Of a stretch of DNA of 64,000 bases, positions 33,587-41,723 are shown piece by piece. Position 1 is the stretch's first letter. Each line of letters begins with the position of its first letter. The stretch spans positions 1 to 64,000 of the forward strand of contig CACZZL010000005.1 of NCBI GenBank assembly GCA_902785605.1. The letters are read 5' to 3'. The position numbers and the translations under genes were made by a program. The notes beneath the pieces were generated by a model, which did no database searches, was not told the origin of the DNA, and saw only the letters and a program-made list of their open reading frames with translations. The stretch is from an uncultured Bacteroidales bacterium (GTDB lineage: Bacteria; Bacteroidota; Bacteroidia; Bacteroidales; Paludibacteraceae).

Positions 33587-35479
33587 ATGAAAAGCGAATT
33601 AATTGTGGACGTACAACCGCAAGAGATCGCTATCGCGCTGACGGAGGATGACCGATTGCAGGAAGTGTCCCGCGAGAAACGGGACCAGGATAATTTCTCG
33701 GTAGGAAATATCTACTACGGTCGAGTGAAGAAAGTGATGCCGGCGCTGAATGCGGTGTTCGTGGATGTAGGTCATGAGAAAGAAGCTTTTCTGCATTATT
33801 TGGATTTAGGTTCTCAGTTTCGTACGCTGCAATCGTATGTGACCAAAGCCGTTTCGGACAGACGCCGTATACCGTTGATCAACAAGACGCCGCGTCAACC
33901 CGAAGTGGGCAAAGAGGGACAGATAGCCGATGTGCTCAAAGTGGGCGACCCGATTCTGGTGCAGGTTTCGAAAGAGCCGATCAACACCAAGGGCCCGCGC
34001 CTCACTGCCGAGATCTCAATCGCAGGACGTAACATCGTTCTCATTCCCTTTGCAGACGGCGTGATGGTCAGCCAGAAGATTAAACGCGAGGCAGAACGCC
34101 AGCGTCTTAAACAACTGATGCTCTCGATCAAACCGCAAGGTTTCGGCATCATTGTTCGTACGGTAGCGGAAGACAAACGTGTGGCTGAGTTGGACAACGA
34201 GTTGAGACTGCTCGTGGAGCGGTGGGAACAGACGGTTCAGTCGCTTCAGAAAAAAGAGCCGGTCAGTCTGGTCAGTGAGGAGATGGGACGCACACTCGGT
34301 ATCATCCGTGATGTGCTCAGCCCGGATTTCACGACTATTCAGATCAACGACCAGGGTATCTACGACGAAGTGCGTCATTATCTGGAGCTGATTGCACCAG
34401 AGAGCGCGAAGATTGTCAAACTCTATCAGGGCACACAACCTATCTTCGACCATTTCGACATCACCCGTCAGATGAAGACGGGACTCGGCAGAACGGTCGG
34501 TTTCAAGCATGGGGGATACCTCATCATTGACAAAACCGAAGCACTGTTCTCCATTGATGTCAATTCCGGCAGCAAGAAGATCTATGAGGACCAGGAAGAG
34601 AACGCATTCCAGTTCAACATGCTCGCTGCAGACGAATTGGTGCACCAGTTACGCCTACGGGATATAGGCGGAATCATCATCGTCGATTTCATCGACATGG
34701 ATTCCAAAGAGCACCAGCAGCAGTTGTATGACTATGTGCGTAAACTCATGGACCGTGACCGCGCCAAACACAACGTGCTGCCGCTCAGTAAATTCGGACT
34801 GATGCAGATCACACGCCAGCGCGTTCGTCCGGCCGTGGAAGTAGAGGTCATGGAGACCTGTCCGACCTGTATGGGAAAAGGGAAGATCCAACCCTCGATT
34901 CTGTTCACCGACCAGATCATGGAAGCCTGCTCGCACATGGAGCAACACCACGGACGTGGTCTGACCCTGCATCTGCACCCCTATGTGTATGCGTACGTCA
35001 GCCGCGGATGGCTGCTCTCGCTCAAAGCGAAATGGCAGCGTAAGTACGGTGTGAAGATCGTGGAGAACCAATCCCTCGGAATGCTCGAGATGCGGTTCCT
35101 CGACGTGAACGGCAAGCCGATTGCCCACACGCCCGAGCAGCCTAAGAAAGAGGCTAAAGGCGAAAGGGTAGAGGCGAAAGTTGAACCCAAGCCCGAACCC
35201 AAGCCCGAACCCAAACCGGCACCCAAGAAGGCAGAACCCAAGAAAGAGGCTAAAGGCGAAAGGGTAGAGGCTAAAGTTGAACCAACGCCGGAACCCAAAC
35301 CGGTAGAGCAGCCCAAGCCTGCGAAGAAAAAGACGAAGAAGGCAAAGAAAGCCGTTCCCGCTCCGCAGGTTCAACCAACGCCGGCAGAGCAGCCCAAGCC
35401 GGAGGCTCCGAAGAAAAAGAAACCCGTACGTCGGAAAAAGAAACCGGCAGACAAACCTGCCGAGAATGCAGAAAAGTAA
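33587..35479 (+). CDS. rng: Ribonuclease E/G
   Basis: 630 residues from ATG 33587, chosen because the upstream extension runs through the terminator. S1 domain (NIYYGRVKKVMPALNAVFVD), catalytic Asp pair in FSIDVNSG and IIIVDFIDMD, and the zinc-link TCPTCMGKGK. It processes rRNA and starts mRNA decay. The C-terminal 110 residues are a low-complexity Lys/Glu/Pro tail containing two KKEAKGERVEAKVEP copies built from a word repeat. No promoter of the usual form precedes it, so some read-through of the terminator is possible. Confidence 0.95.
   Translation: MKSELIVDVQPQEIAIALTEDDRLQEVSREKRDQDNFSVGNIYYGRVKKVMPALNAVFVDVGHEKEAFLHYLDLGSQFRTLQSYVTKAVSDRRRIPLINKTPRQPEVGKEGQIADVLKVGDPILVQVSKEPINTKGPRLTAEISIAGRNIVLIPFADGVMVSQKIKREAERQRLKQLMLSIKPQGFGIIVRTVAEDKRVAELDNELRLLVERWEQTVQSLQKKEPVSLVSEEMGRTLGIIRDVLSPDFTTIQINDQGIYDEVRHYLELIAPESAKIVKLYQGTQPIFDHFDITRQMKTGLGRTVGFKHGGYLIIDKTEALFSIDVNSGSKKIYEDQEENAFQFNMLAADELVHQLRLRDIGGIIIVDFIDMDSKEHQQQLYDYVRKLMDRDRAKHNVLPLSKFGLMQITRQRVRPAVEVEVMETCPTCMGKGKIQPSILFTDQIMEACSHMEQHHGRGLTLHLHPYVYAYVSRGWLLSLKAKWQRKYGVKIVENQSLGMLEMRFLDVNGKPIAHTPEQPKKEAKGERVEAKVEPKPEPKPEPKPAPKKAEPKKEAKGERVEAKVEPTPEPKPVEQPKPAKKKTKKAKKAVPAPQVQPTPAEQPKPEAPKKKKPVRRKKKPADKPAENAEK
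35151..35182 (+). repeat. GGCGAAAGGGTAGAGGC word, first copy in rng
   Basis: Encodes KEAKGERVEAKVE; identical core at 35240-35280, murC and menG. Confidence 0.85.
35240..35280 (+). repeat. GGCGAAAGGGTAGAGGC word, second copy in rng
   Basis: Same word and same frame as 35151-35182, 96 bp downstream. Confidence 0.85.
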
Positions 35480-35484
35480 ACGAA

Positions 35485-35509
35485 AAGCCCGCGTTGTGCG
35501 GGCTTTTTT
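35485..35509. terminator. Terminator of rng
   Basis: AAGCCCGC, loop GTTGT, GCGGGCTT, TTTT. Sits directly against the stop of the convergent gene. Confidence 0.9.
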
Positions 35510-36001
35510 CTATAGCGGGGCTTCGTCTTCCAGTTCAGCACCGGGCACGTAGCGCTTGAGCACACGCGCCACACCGGTCGTCCAGTTGTTGATCGAGTCG
35601 TTGTCCATCTCCAGACCGCTGATCATGTGGACCACCTGGTCAATCGGCATCCCGTACCGCAACACACCCGAGATGAGGCGGGCGTAGTTCCAGAACTCGC
35701 GGTCGAACTTATAACTCAGTCCTTCCACCGTCGTCTTGAACCCCCGCGTGTTGACAAACTGAAAATCATACCGCTTGGTGCCATCCTCCCGAACGACCTT
35801 GAGAATCTTCCCTTTGGTCACACTCTTGGGCAGCGCAATTCCCATCTCGTCATCTGCCAAACCCGTGAAGATCTCATATGGACGACCGTCCTTGAGACCT
35901 ACAAACGCAATCCATCGATCCTTCTGGTTCTGAAACCGAACCACATCGCACTCCAGTTCTGCCGGGCGCTTCAATAAAGTGGTGTTATCTTGTATTTCCA
36001 T
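35510..36001 (-). CDS. Stand-alone protein like the C-terminal domain of class II ribonucleotide reductase
   Basis: 163 residues. KRPAELECDVVRFQNQKDRW, VGLKDGRPYEIFTGLADDE and GVLRYGMPIDQVVHMISGL match the C-terminal region of B12-dependent NrdJ enzymes in this phylum, but the catalytic barrel is absent and no fragment of it is nearby. It could assist or regulate a separate reductase. Regular start and stop and full conservation of the block argue against a pseudogene. Confidence 0.75.
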   Translation of the reverse strand: MEIQDNTTLLKRPAELECDVVRFQNQKDRWIAFVGLKDGRPYEIFTGLADDEMGIALPKSVTKGKILKVVREDGTKRYDFQFVNTRGFKTTVEGLSYKFDREFWNYARLISGVLRYGMPIDQVVHMISGLEMDNDSINNWTTGVARVLKRYVPGAELEDEAPL

Positions 36002-36008
36002 ATTAGTA

Positions 36009-36052
36009 GGGGTTATGGGTTACGGGTTACGGGTTATGGGTTAGGGGTTATG
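36009..36052. repeat. TTACGGG word array overlapping the thioesterase stop
   Basis: About six GGGTTAY units. On the minus strand they supply the last codons (ITPNP) and the TAA stop of the thioesterase. Confidence 0.85.
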
Positions 36053-36753
36053 GTAATCTTCGCGGAGCAACTGGTTTCGCCTGCTTCGTTCTTCTGTTGG
36101 TACTGCACACCGTCTTCCATCACCACGTAATGGGTCGTCAATTCATCGCCAAGCATCACCTCTTTGCTGTAATTGATATCCAGCCGCACGGTCTTGCCGT
36201 AGTAGTCGGGCAGGTAGGCATCGATCATCGCCTGCAGGTACTTGCAGCTGTTGCAGTGCTTGTTATAATCCAGGTCCGAATAGACGATCTTATGCGGCAC
36301 GGAACCGGTCGGCTCGGGCAGGGTAGTCATGCGCACACGCGTCATATCCAGCACCTCACCGTCCACGTGCCCTTCGAACATCGGCAGGTCAAACACATTG
36401 GCGATCTCCCGTTTCTCCATATCCAATATCGCCCACACGGACTTGCATTTACCGATTAAACGGTCGCCTGAATAGATCCGGAAATCACGCGTGCTGAGCA
36501 TGTGTGCCGTGCCTTCTACCCAGGTCTCAATGCGGATATGATCCGTCGGTCCCGGCAGTTCGGTCATCTCCACCGACAGGCGGGTGATAATCCACGTCAG
36601 ACCCATCGGGTGCAGTTGGGCGATTCCGAAACCTAACTCGTCCGCCACCTTACCTGCCACCTCGAGCAGGTAGTTCTCCAGGTTGAACAACCTCAGTTTC
36701 TTGCGGTCATCCACCTCCTGGTACTTTATTTCGAATTCGTACGAATACTTCAT
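36034..36753 (-). CDS. Acyl-ACP thioesterase
   Basis: 239 residues with two hotdog domains, as in FatA/FatB-like enzymes: IKYQEVDDRKKLRLFNLENY at the start, the WIITRLSVEM strand, and DLDYNKHCNSCKYLQAMIDA in the second fold with the catalytic Asn/His. It releases fatty acids from acyl-ACP. The C-terminal ITPNP and stop come from a word repeat, and the upstream region is another word array. Confidence 0.9.
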   Translation of the reverse strand: MKYSYEFEIKYQEVDDRKKLRLFNLENYLLEVAGKVADELGFGIAQLHPMGLTWIITRLSVEMTELPGPTDHIRIETWVEGTAHMLSTRDFRIYSGDRLIGKCKSVWAILDMEKREIANVFDLPMFEGHVDGEVLDMTRVRMTTLPEPTGSVPHKIVYSDLDYNKHCNSCKYLQAMIDAYLPDYYGKTVRLDINYSKEVMLGDELTTHYVVMEDGVQYQQKNEAGETSCSAKITITPNP

Positions 36754-36825
36754 TGAAAAATGAAAAATGAAAGATGAAAGATGAAAGATGAAAGATGAAA
36801 AATGAAAGATGAAAAATGAAAAATT
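36754..36825. repeat. GAAAGATGAAAAAT word array
   Basis: About ten ATGAAAG/ATGAAAA heptamers fill the gap between the thioesterase start and the peptidase stop. Confidence 0.92.
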
Positions 36826-38932
36826 ACTTCAGCCATCTGTCGAGCCATCCTCTGAACTCACGCTGCCACAGGATGCCGTTCTGCGGTTTGAGTACCCAAT
36901 GATTCTCATCGGGGAAGATGAGCAGTTCAGCCGGTACCCCGCGCATCTTGGCGGCGTCGAACGCGGCCATCGCCTGGTTAGCCAGGATGCGGTAGTCTTT
37001 CTCGCCGTGGATACAGAGAATCGGCGTGTCCCACTTATCGACGAACTTATGCGGGCTGTTGGCAAATGTGCGCTGGGCAATCGCATTGTCTTTCTCCCAG
37101 TACGCACCGCCCATGTCCCAGTTGGCGAACCATTTCTCTTCGGTCTCGAGGTACTGCATCTCCAGGTTGAAGATACCATCGTGTGCGATGAACGCTTTGA
37201 ACCGTTTGTCGTGGTGACCGGCCAGCCAATAGACGCTGAACCCGCCGAACGAGGCTCCTACGCAACCCAGGTGGTCTTTGTCCACGTACGGCTCGGTGCA
37301 GAACTCGTCAATCGCTGTCAAATAGTCCTTCATGCACTGTCCGCCGTAGTCACCGCTGATCTGCTCATTCCACGCCTTGCCGAAGCCAGGCAGACCGCGG
37401 CGGTTTGGCGCGACGATGATATAATCGCCGGCACTCATCATCATGAAGTTCCACCGGAAGGACCAGAACTGGCTCACCGGACTCTGCGGACCGCCCTCAC
37501 AATAGAGGATAGTCGGGTATTTCTTGTTCGGATCGAAATGCGGCGGATAGATGATCCAGGTCAGCATATCCTTGCCGTCCGTCGTCTTCTGCCAACGCGG
37601 CACAACGGTCGAACGCTCGATCTGGTTGTAGATATTATCGTTCTCATGGGTCAACTGCTCTAATTCCTGTAACCCGTCACCCGTAACCCGTAACCGATAA
37701 ATCTCATTCGCCTCCCGCATCGAGTGACGGAGTACATAGATATCCTTGTCGCATACATCGCCTAAAGCATAGTCATATTGACCCTCCGCCATCGTCTCGA
37801 TCTCACCCTCGAGGTTGGTCTTCCACAGGTGCACCTCGGCGTGCCAACAAGCGGTGAACACGATCGTCTCGTTGTCATACCACGCGTACTCATCCACGTT
37901 CGAATCCAAGTTCTTGCTCACAAACCGTTTCTCACCGGTCTGCGTGTTCATCACCATGAGCCGGTTCTCGTCGCTCTCGTATCCGTCCCGCTCCATGGAT
38001 TGCCAAGCAATCCACTGTCCGTCCGGCGAATAGCTCGGATTGGTGTCGTAGCCTTTGTTGTCCTCCGTGATGTTCTTATGCGTGCGTGTGTTCACGTCAT
38101 AGAGGTAGATGTCGCTGTTGGTCGAAACGGCATAGTCGAGGCCGGTCTTCTTGCGGCAAGTGTAGGCGATTTCCTCGTTGTTGGGGTTCCACGCCAACTG
38201 CTCCACGCCGCCGAACGGTTTCATCGGGCACTCGAACGCGGTGCCCTCAAGGATATTCACACCCTCACCGATCTTGGCCGTTTGGATGCGCTCTCCTTCG
38301 CCGTAGTACGTGATCTCCAGCGGACAGACGAACGGCTGCGGAGCGGTCTCGGTCCATTCGTCCCAATGTTTGTACATCAGGTCCTCGTGCATATGTCCGG
38401 TTGCCAACGGCAGATCGGGGTACTTGTCCACGGTCTTGGTGACGGTCGGCACTTGTTTGATGATAATGATCTGATCGCGCATCGGGGAGAGCAGGAAACC
38501 CTCGATGTCCTCTGCTCCCTGTACCTCTATTTCCTCTTTGTCGCGACGCAGGTACAACTTGCCGCCTCTCAGGAATGCGAGCCATCCGCTGCACCCGAAC
38601 CAGGCGGGTTCGTATCCGACGAACTCATCCGTAACCTGTAACCCCTCACCCGTAACCTCTCCGTACGGATTGCATATGCGAATCCAACTCGTGGAGCGGT
38701 TCTCCGCTACGCTGTAGTAACTGACGGTGTAAGCGACCCAGCCGGTCTCGATATCGCTGCGTACGCTGTTGATACGTCCCATCGCCCAAAGTGCTTCGGG
38801 GGTGAGGCGACCGCCCTCGATTGTTATCTGTGGTTTGGTGATAGGCGCTTTACTTTCGTTCGCGTCCTTGTTGGCGCACGACGCGCCGACCAATGCCATC
38901 AATGCCATAATGAAGATGTTAATTTTTTTCAT
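36824..38932 (-). CDS. S9 family prolyl oligopeptidase/dipeptidyl peptidase lipoprotein
   Basis: 702 residues from ATG 38932, where a lipoprotein signal starts (ALMALVGASC). N-terminal beta-propeller (SPDGQWIAWQS), then alpha/beta hydrolase with Ser in GASFGGFS, Asp near HGEKDYRIL and His in DENHWVL. It trims short peptides in the periplasm or at the surface. Two TTACGGG words lie in frame in the propeller: GEVTGEGLQVTDE and RLRVTGDGLQELEQ. Its -7 box TACCTTTG is at 38958-38951 but the -33 region is a GAAAGAT word array. Confidence 0.92.
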   Translation of the reverse strand: MKKINIFIMALMALVGASCANKDANESKAPITKPQITIEGGRLTPEALWAMGRINSVRSDIETGWVAYTVSYYSVAENRSTSWIRICNPYGEVTGEGLQVTDEFVGYEPAWFGCSGWLAFLRGGKLYLRRDKEEIEVQGAEDIEGFLLSPMRDQIIIIKQVPTVTKTVDKYPDLPLATGHMHEDLMYKHWDEWTETAPQPFVCPLEITYYGEGERIQTAKIGEGVNILEGTAFECPMKPFGGVEQLAWNPNNEEIAYTCRKKTGLDYAVSTNSDIYLYDVNTRTHKNITEDNKGYDTNPSYSPDGQWIAWQSMERDGYESDENRLMVMNTQTGEKRFVSKNLDSNVDEYAWYDNETIVFTACWHAEVHLWKTNLEGEIETMAEGQYDYALGDVCDKDIYVLRHSMREANEIYRLRVTGDGLQELEQLTHENDNIYNQIERSTVVPRWQKTTDGKDMLTWIIYPPHFDPNKKYPTILYCEGGPQSPVSQFWSFRWNFMMMSAGDYIIVAPNRRGLPGFGKAWNEQISGDYGGQCMKDYLTAIDEFCTEPYVDKDHLGCVGASFGGFSVYWLAGHHDKRFKAFIAHDGIFNLEMQYLETEEKWFANWDMGGAYWEKDNAIAQRTFANSPHKFVDKWDTPILCIHGEKDYRILANQAMAAFDAAKMRGVPAELLIFPDENHWVLKPQNGILWQREFRGWLDRWLK
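37669..37698 (-). repeat. TTACGGG word inside the S9 peptidase (first)
   Basis: Four units, in frame (RLRVTGDGLQ). Confidence 0.85.
38631..38658 (-). repeat. TTACGGG word inside the S9 peptidase (second)
   Basis: Four degenerate units, in frame (EVTGEGLQVT). Confidence 0.75.
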
Positions 38933-38966
38933 TGTCGTAAATTTTGCATGCAAAGGTACGAAAAAA

Positions 38967-38997
38967 AGTTGAAAGATGAAAGATGAAAGATGAAAGA
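38967..38997. repeat. GAAAGAT word array occupying the S9 peptidase -33 region
   Basis: Four ATGAAAG units between 38967 and 38997; the expected TTTG at about 38979-38982 is not present. Confidence 0.8.
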
Positions 38998-39038
38998 ATG
39001 CTGTTTTTTGCTTAATTTGCAAAAAATATACGCGCGCG

Positions 39039-39070
39039 CTTGCATATATAAAAAATTATTAGTAATTTTG
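39039..39070 (+). promoter_or_regulatory. Promoter of the GT2 gene
   Basis: CTTG at 39039 and TAATTTTG at 39063, 20-bp spacer; preceded by CGCGCGCG as at 60203-60211. Confidence 0.8.
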
Positions 39071-39088
39071 CACCCAAATTGAATCACT

Positions 39089-40054
39089 ATGGATATATCG
39101 ATTATAGTGCCTCTGTATAACGAGGCGGAGTCCCTGCCGCATCTGTACGAATGGATTGCGCGGGTGATGAAAGAAAATAAGTTCTCGTACGAGGTCATTT
39201 TTGTCAATGACGGCAGTACGGATGACTCGTGGCGAGTCATCCAGGGGTTACAGGTTACCGGTGACGGGTTACGGGATGAGCACGTTCGCGGTATTTGCTT
39301 TAGACGTAACTACGGTAAGAGTGCGGCGTTATACCACGGTTTCAAGGCGGCACAGGGCGATGTGGTCATCACCATGGATGCCGACCTGCAGGACTCGCCG
39401 GACGAGATTCCGGAGTTGTACCGCATGATCACCGAAGACGGATTCGACCTGGTGAGCGGTTGGAAGCAGAAACGGTACGACAACGCGCTGACCAAGAACC
39501 TGCCGTCTAAGTTGTTCAACGCCACCGCACGGTACGTGACGGGCATCAAGTTGCACGATATGAACTGCGGTCTGAAAGCGTACCGCAACGAGGTAGTGAA
39601 GAACATCGAGGTGTTCTCCGAGATGCACCGGTATATCCCGTATCTGGCCAAGAACGCCGGGTTCACCAAGATCGGCGAGAAAGTGGTGCAACACCGCAAA
39701 CGTGAGTTCGGTACCTCCAAGTTCGGTTTGAACCGTTTCGTGAACGGATACCTGGATCTGATGACCCTGTGGTTCCTCAATAAGTTCGGCAAGCAACCGA
39801 TGCACTTTTTCGGTCTGGTGGGTAGTCTGATGTTCTTCATCGGTTTCATCGCCGTCCTTGTGGTAGGCGGTATGAAGTTGTACGCCCTGTCGGTCGGTGT
39901 GAAGGCGATGTTGGTCGGTGTGAACCCGTATTTCCATATCGCTATTCTGATGATGATCCTGGGTTGTATGCTGTTCTTGGCCGGTTTCCTTGCCGAACTG
40001 GTGATTCGCAATTCTCCTTCGCGCAACGACTACCTTATTCGAGATGAAATATGA
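39089..40054 (+). CDS. Family 2 glycosyltransferase, polyprenyl-phosphate type
   Basis: 321 residues: GT-A domain with VPLYNEAESLP, VNDGSTDDSW, the MDADLQDSPDEIPELY metal site and QXXRW-like region, then two C-terminal membrane segments, as in GtrB/ArnC/DPM1-like enzymes that load a sugar on undecaprenyl phosphate. An in-frame TTACGGG word adds GLQVTGDGLRDE after the DGSTDDSW motif. Confidence 0.92.
   Translation: MDISIIVPLYNEAESLPHLYEWIARVMKENKFSYEVIFVNDGSTDDSWRVIQGLQVTGDGLRDEHVRGICFRRNYGKSAALYHGFKAAQGDVVITMDADLQDSPDEIPELYRMITEDGFDLVSGWKQKRYDNALTKNLPSKLFNATARYVTGIKLHDMNCGLKAYRNEVVKNIEVFSEMHRYIPYLAKNAGFTKIGEKVVQHRKREFGTSKFGLNRFVNGYLDLMTLWFLNKFGKQPMHFFGLVGSLMFFIGFIAVLVVGGMKLYALSVGVKAMLVGVNPYFHIAILMMILGCMLFLAGFLAELVIRNSPSRNDYLIRDEI
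39244..39275 (+). repeat. TTACGGG word inside the GT2 gene
   Basis: Four units, in frame (LQVTGDGLRD). Confidence 0.85.
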
Positions 40055-40070
40055 AAGATGAAAGATGAAA
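40043..40070 (+). repeat. ATGAAAG word array, left flank of the S23 gene
   Basis: ATGAAAT, ATGAAAG, ATGAAAG, then ATGAAAGCA; the last ATG is the S23 start codon. The first units overlap the end of the GT2 gene. Confidence 0.85.
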
Positions 40071-40415
40071 GCAGTGTTTCAACAGAGGACGCTTGATTTT
40101 GCTGTGCGCATAGTAAACTTTTACAAGTACCTGCGTGAAGAGAAAAAAGAATATGTAATCAGCCAGCAAATTCTTCGTAGTGGAACTAGTATAGGAGCTA
40201 ATGTTCGTGAAAGTAGAAATGCTCAAACAAGTCCGGATTACCTTACGAAATTAAACATTGCACTGAAAGAAGCAGATGAAACACAGTATTGGTTAGAAGT
40301 CTTGTATCAATCTCACATAATCAGTGAAGAGGAATTTGATTCATTAAACAATGATTTAAAACCAATCATTGCTATTTTGATTTCATCTATTAAAACACTA
40401 AAAGCAAAGAAATAA
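40065..40415 (+). CDS. Four-helix bundle protein (S23/IVP family)
   Basis: 116 residues: RTLDFAVRIVNFYKYLREEK, the conserved QILRSGTSIGANVRESRNAQ, and LNIALKEADETQYWLEVL. The family is known from ORFs within 23S rRNA intervening sequences and is structurally like Avd of diversity-generating retroelements; function is unknown. The gene is clearly more AT-rich than its neighbours and is flanked by the same word family on both sides in opposite orientation, so it looks like an inserted cassette. Confidence 0.9.
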   Translation: MKAVFQQRTLDFAVRIVNFYKYLREEKKEYVISQQILRSGTSIGANVRESRNAQTSPDYLTKLNIALKEADETQYWLEVLYQSHIISEEEFDSLNNDLKPIIAILISSIKTLKAKK

Positions 40416-40447
40416 TTTTTCATTTTTCATTTTTCATTTTTCATTTT
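40416..40447 (-). repeat. TTTTTCAT word array, right flank of the S23 gene
   Basis: Four TTTTTCA units starting at the S23 stop codon; on the minus strand ATGAAAAATGAAAAA, that is inverted relative to the left flank. Confidence 0.88.
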
Positions 40448-40452
40448 ATCCA

Positions 40453-41682
40453 ATGGCACAAACGCTGGAAGATCAGGTTAATACGATTGAGAAATCTTTG
40501 GGCGAGCGCATGGTCGAACATGCGCTTGTCATTATTCGTTCCTGGTTGACCGAACTGGGGGAGAACAACCCCTACGAGCAGGCGTTTCAGTCAATCGACG
40601 AGCGCTATCGTAACTTGTGTACGGCTTGGCTTAGTATGGACGATGAGAACACGGACAGTCAGTTGGATGAACTGACGGGTGAGACCTATCAGTTGTCCGA
40701 TGCTGTGTATGCGACCTTGCGCATCCGACGCGGTCTGTCACCGGACATGCACGGTTTCAATCCGGGGAACATGGAGTCCGTGGTGCATTACTTCTCCAAT
40801 TGTGTGCAGATCCGTCAGGAGGACTACGATTGGCTTCGCCGTGCGTTCCAAGATGAAGACCAACCGGCCGTGGCACTGATGGCTTCCGGTTGCTTGGCGA
40901 AGAACATGCGCGAGTGCTTCAGCGTGGACGGTTTTTTGGCACTCATAGACGGAATCAAGGCTGCCAACTCGTTGGTGGCGGACCAGTGTCTGGCCTATGT
41001 GTTCACCCTGCTGATCCAATACGATATCCGAATTGATTTCTACCCGCAGATACAAGATGCGTTCATCAAGGCCGTCAAGGAGGTGGACGTAGATGGAGAC
41101 GGGGCGTTTGAGGTGCTCTGTGCGCTGGTGCGCACGACCCATCCCGCGTGGGGGGATATCTTGTCCAAGGGAGAACCGATCATGGACCAACTGCCTGAGG
41201 ATGTGCGGGCTGTGTTCTCGCAGATCAACGAAGAACAGACCGGTAGCGAGATCGTGAGCTGGATGCCTCTGTCCGAACGAGAGTACATGCAAGGGCTGGT
41301 GTTGCTGCTGCCTAATACATGGTTATACAGTGTGCTGGTGGCTGATAATGCAGAGCGGGAGGCCAGGCTGGCACAGGTCTATTTGTCCGTGGGCCGTATG
41401 GACTTGTCGTGGGATAATCCCGGGTTCGCTGAGAGTTACCTGAAGAAGCTGATACGCAAAGGGGCTGTCGAACCGATGGATTATATCAATTACGGGCATT
41501 GTCTGATGCTGCGCGGTGACCGTATCGTGGCGTATGAGTGCTACCGCCAGGCGCGTAGTATGTGTAAGAATGTGAAAGAGTTCTATGCGCTCTTCCGTCC
41601 GGACAGAGCACAACTGCTGGCACACGGTGTGCCGGTTGAGCAGATCTATCTGATGGAAGATATGCTGCTGACGGGAAATTAA
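40453..41682 (+). CDS. Conserved helical protein of unknown function
   Basis: 409 residues, mostly helical, no signal peptide and no membrane segment. The C-terminal 80 residues (YINYGHCLMLRGDRIVAYEC) look like one TPR-type repeat pair; the N-terminal part was not recognised. The start follows the TTTTTCAT array directly and the stop lies in the next array, so the gene is framed by word repeats. A scaffold role is possible but unsupported. Confidence 0.7.
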   Translation: MAQTLEDQVNTIEKSLGERMVEHALVIIRSWLTELGENNPYEQAFQSIDERYRNLCTAWLSMDDENTDSQLDELTGETYQLSDAVYATLRIRRGLSPDMHGFNPGNMESVVHYFSNCVQIRQEDYDWLRRAFQDEDQPAVALMASGCLAKNMRECFSVDGFLALIDGIKAANSLVADQCLAYVFTLLIQYDIRIDFYPQIQDAFIKAVKEVDVDGDGAFEVLCALVRTTHPAWGDILSKGEPIMDQLPEDVRAVFSQINEEQTGSEIVSWMPLSEREYMQGLVLLLPNTWLYSVLVADNAEREARLAQVYLSVGRMDLSWDNPGFAESYLKKLIRKGAVEPMDYINYGHCLMLRGDRIVAYECYRQARSMCKNVKEFYALFRPDRAQLLAHGVPVEQIYLMEDMLLTGN

Positions 41683-41723
41683 AAATGAAAAATGAAAAAT
41701 TAAAAATGAAAAATTAAAAATTA
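41678..41723. repeat. AAAAATGAAAAATTA word array
   Basis: Six or seven AAAAATG/AAAAATT units between convergent genes; both stop codons lie at its edges. Confidence 0.88.

Noticed and set aside
39089..41682. Diversity-generating retroelement around the S23 (Avd-like) gene
   Set aside because: There is no reverse transcriptase, template repeat or variable lectin gene nearby.
36754..41723. Word arrays considered as CRISPR repeats
   Set aside because: Units are only 6-12 bp, directly adjacent and degenerate, with no unique spacers and no cas genes.
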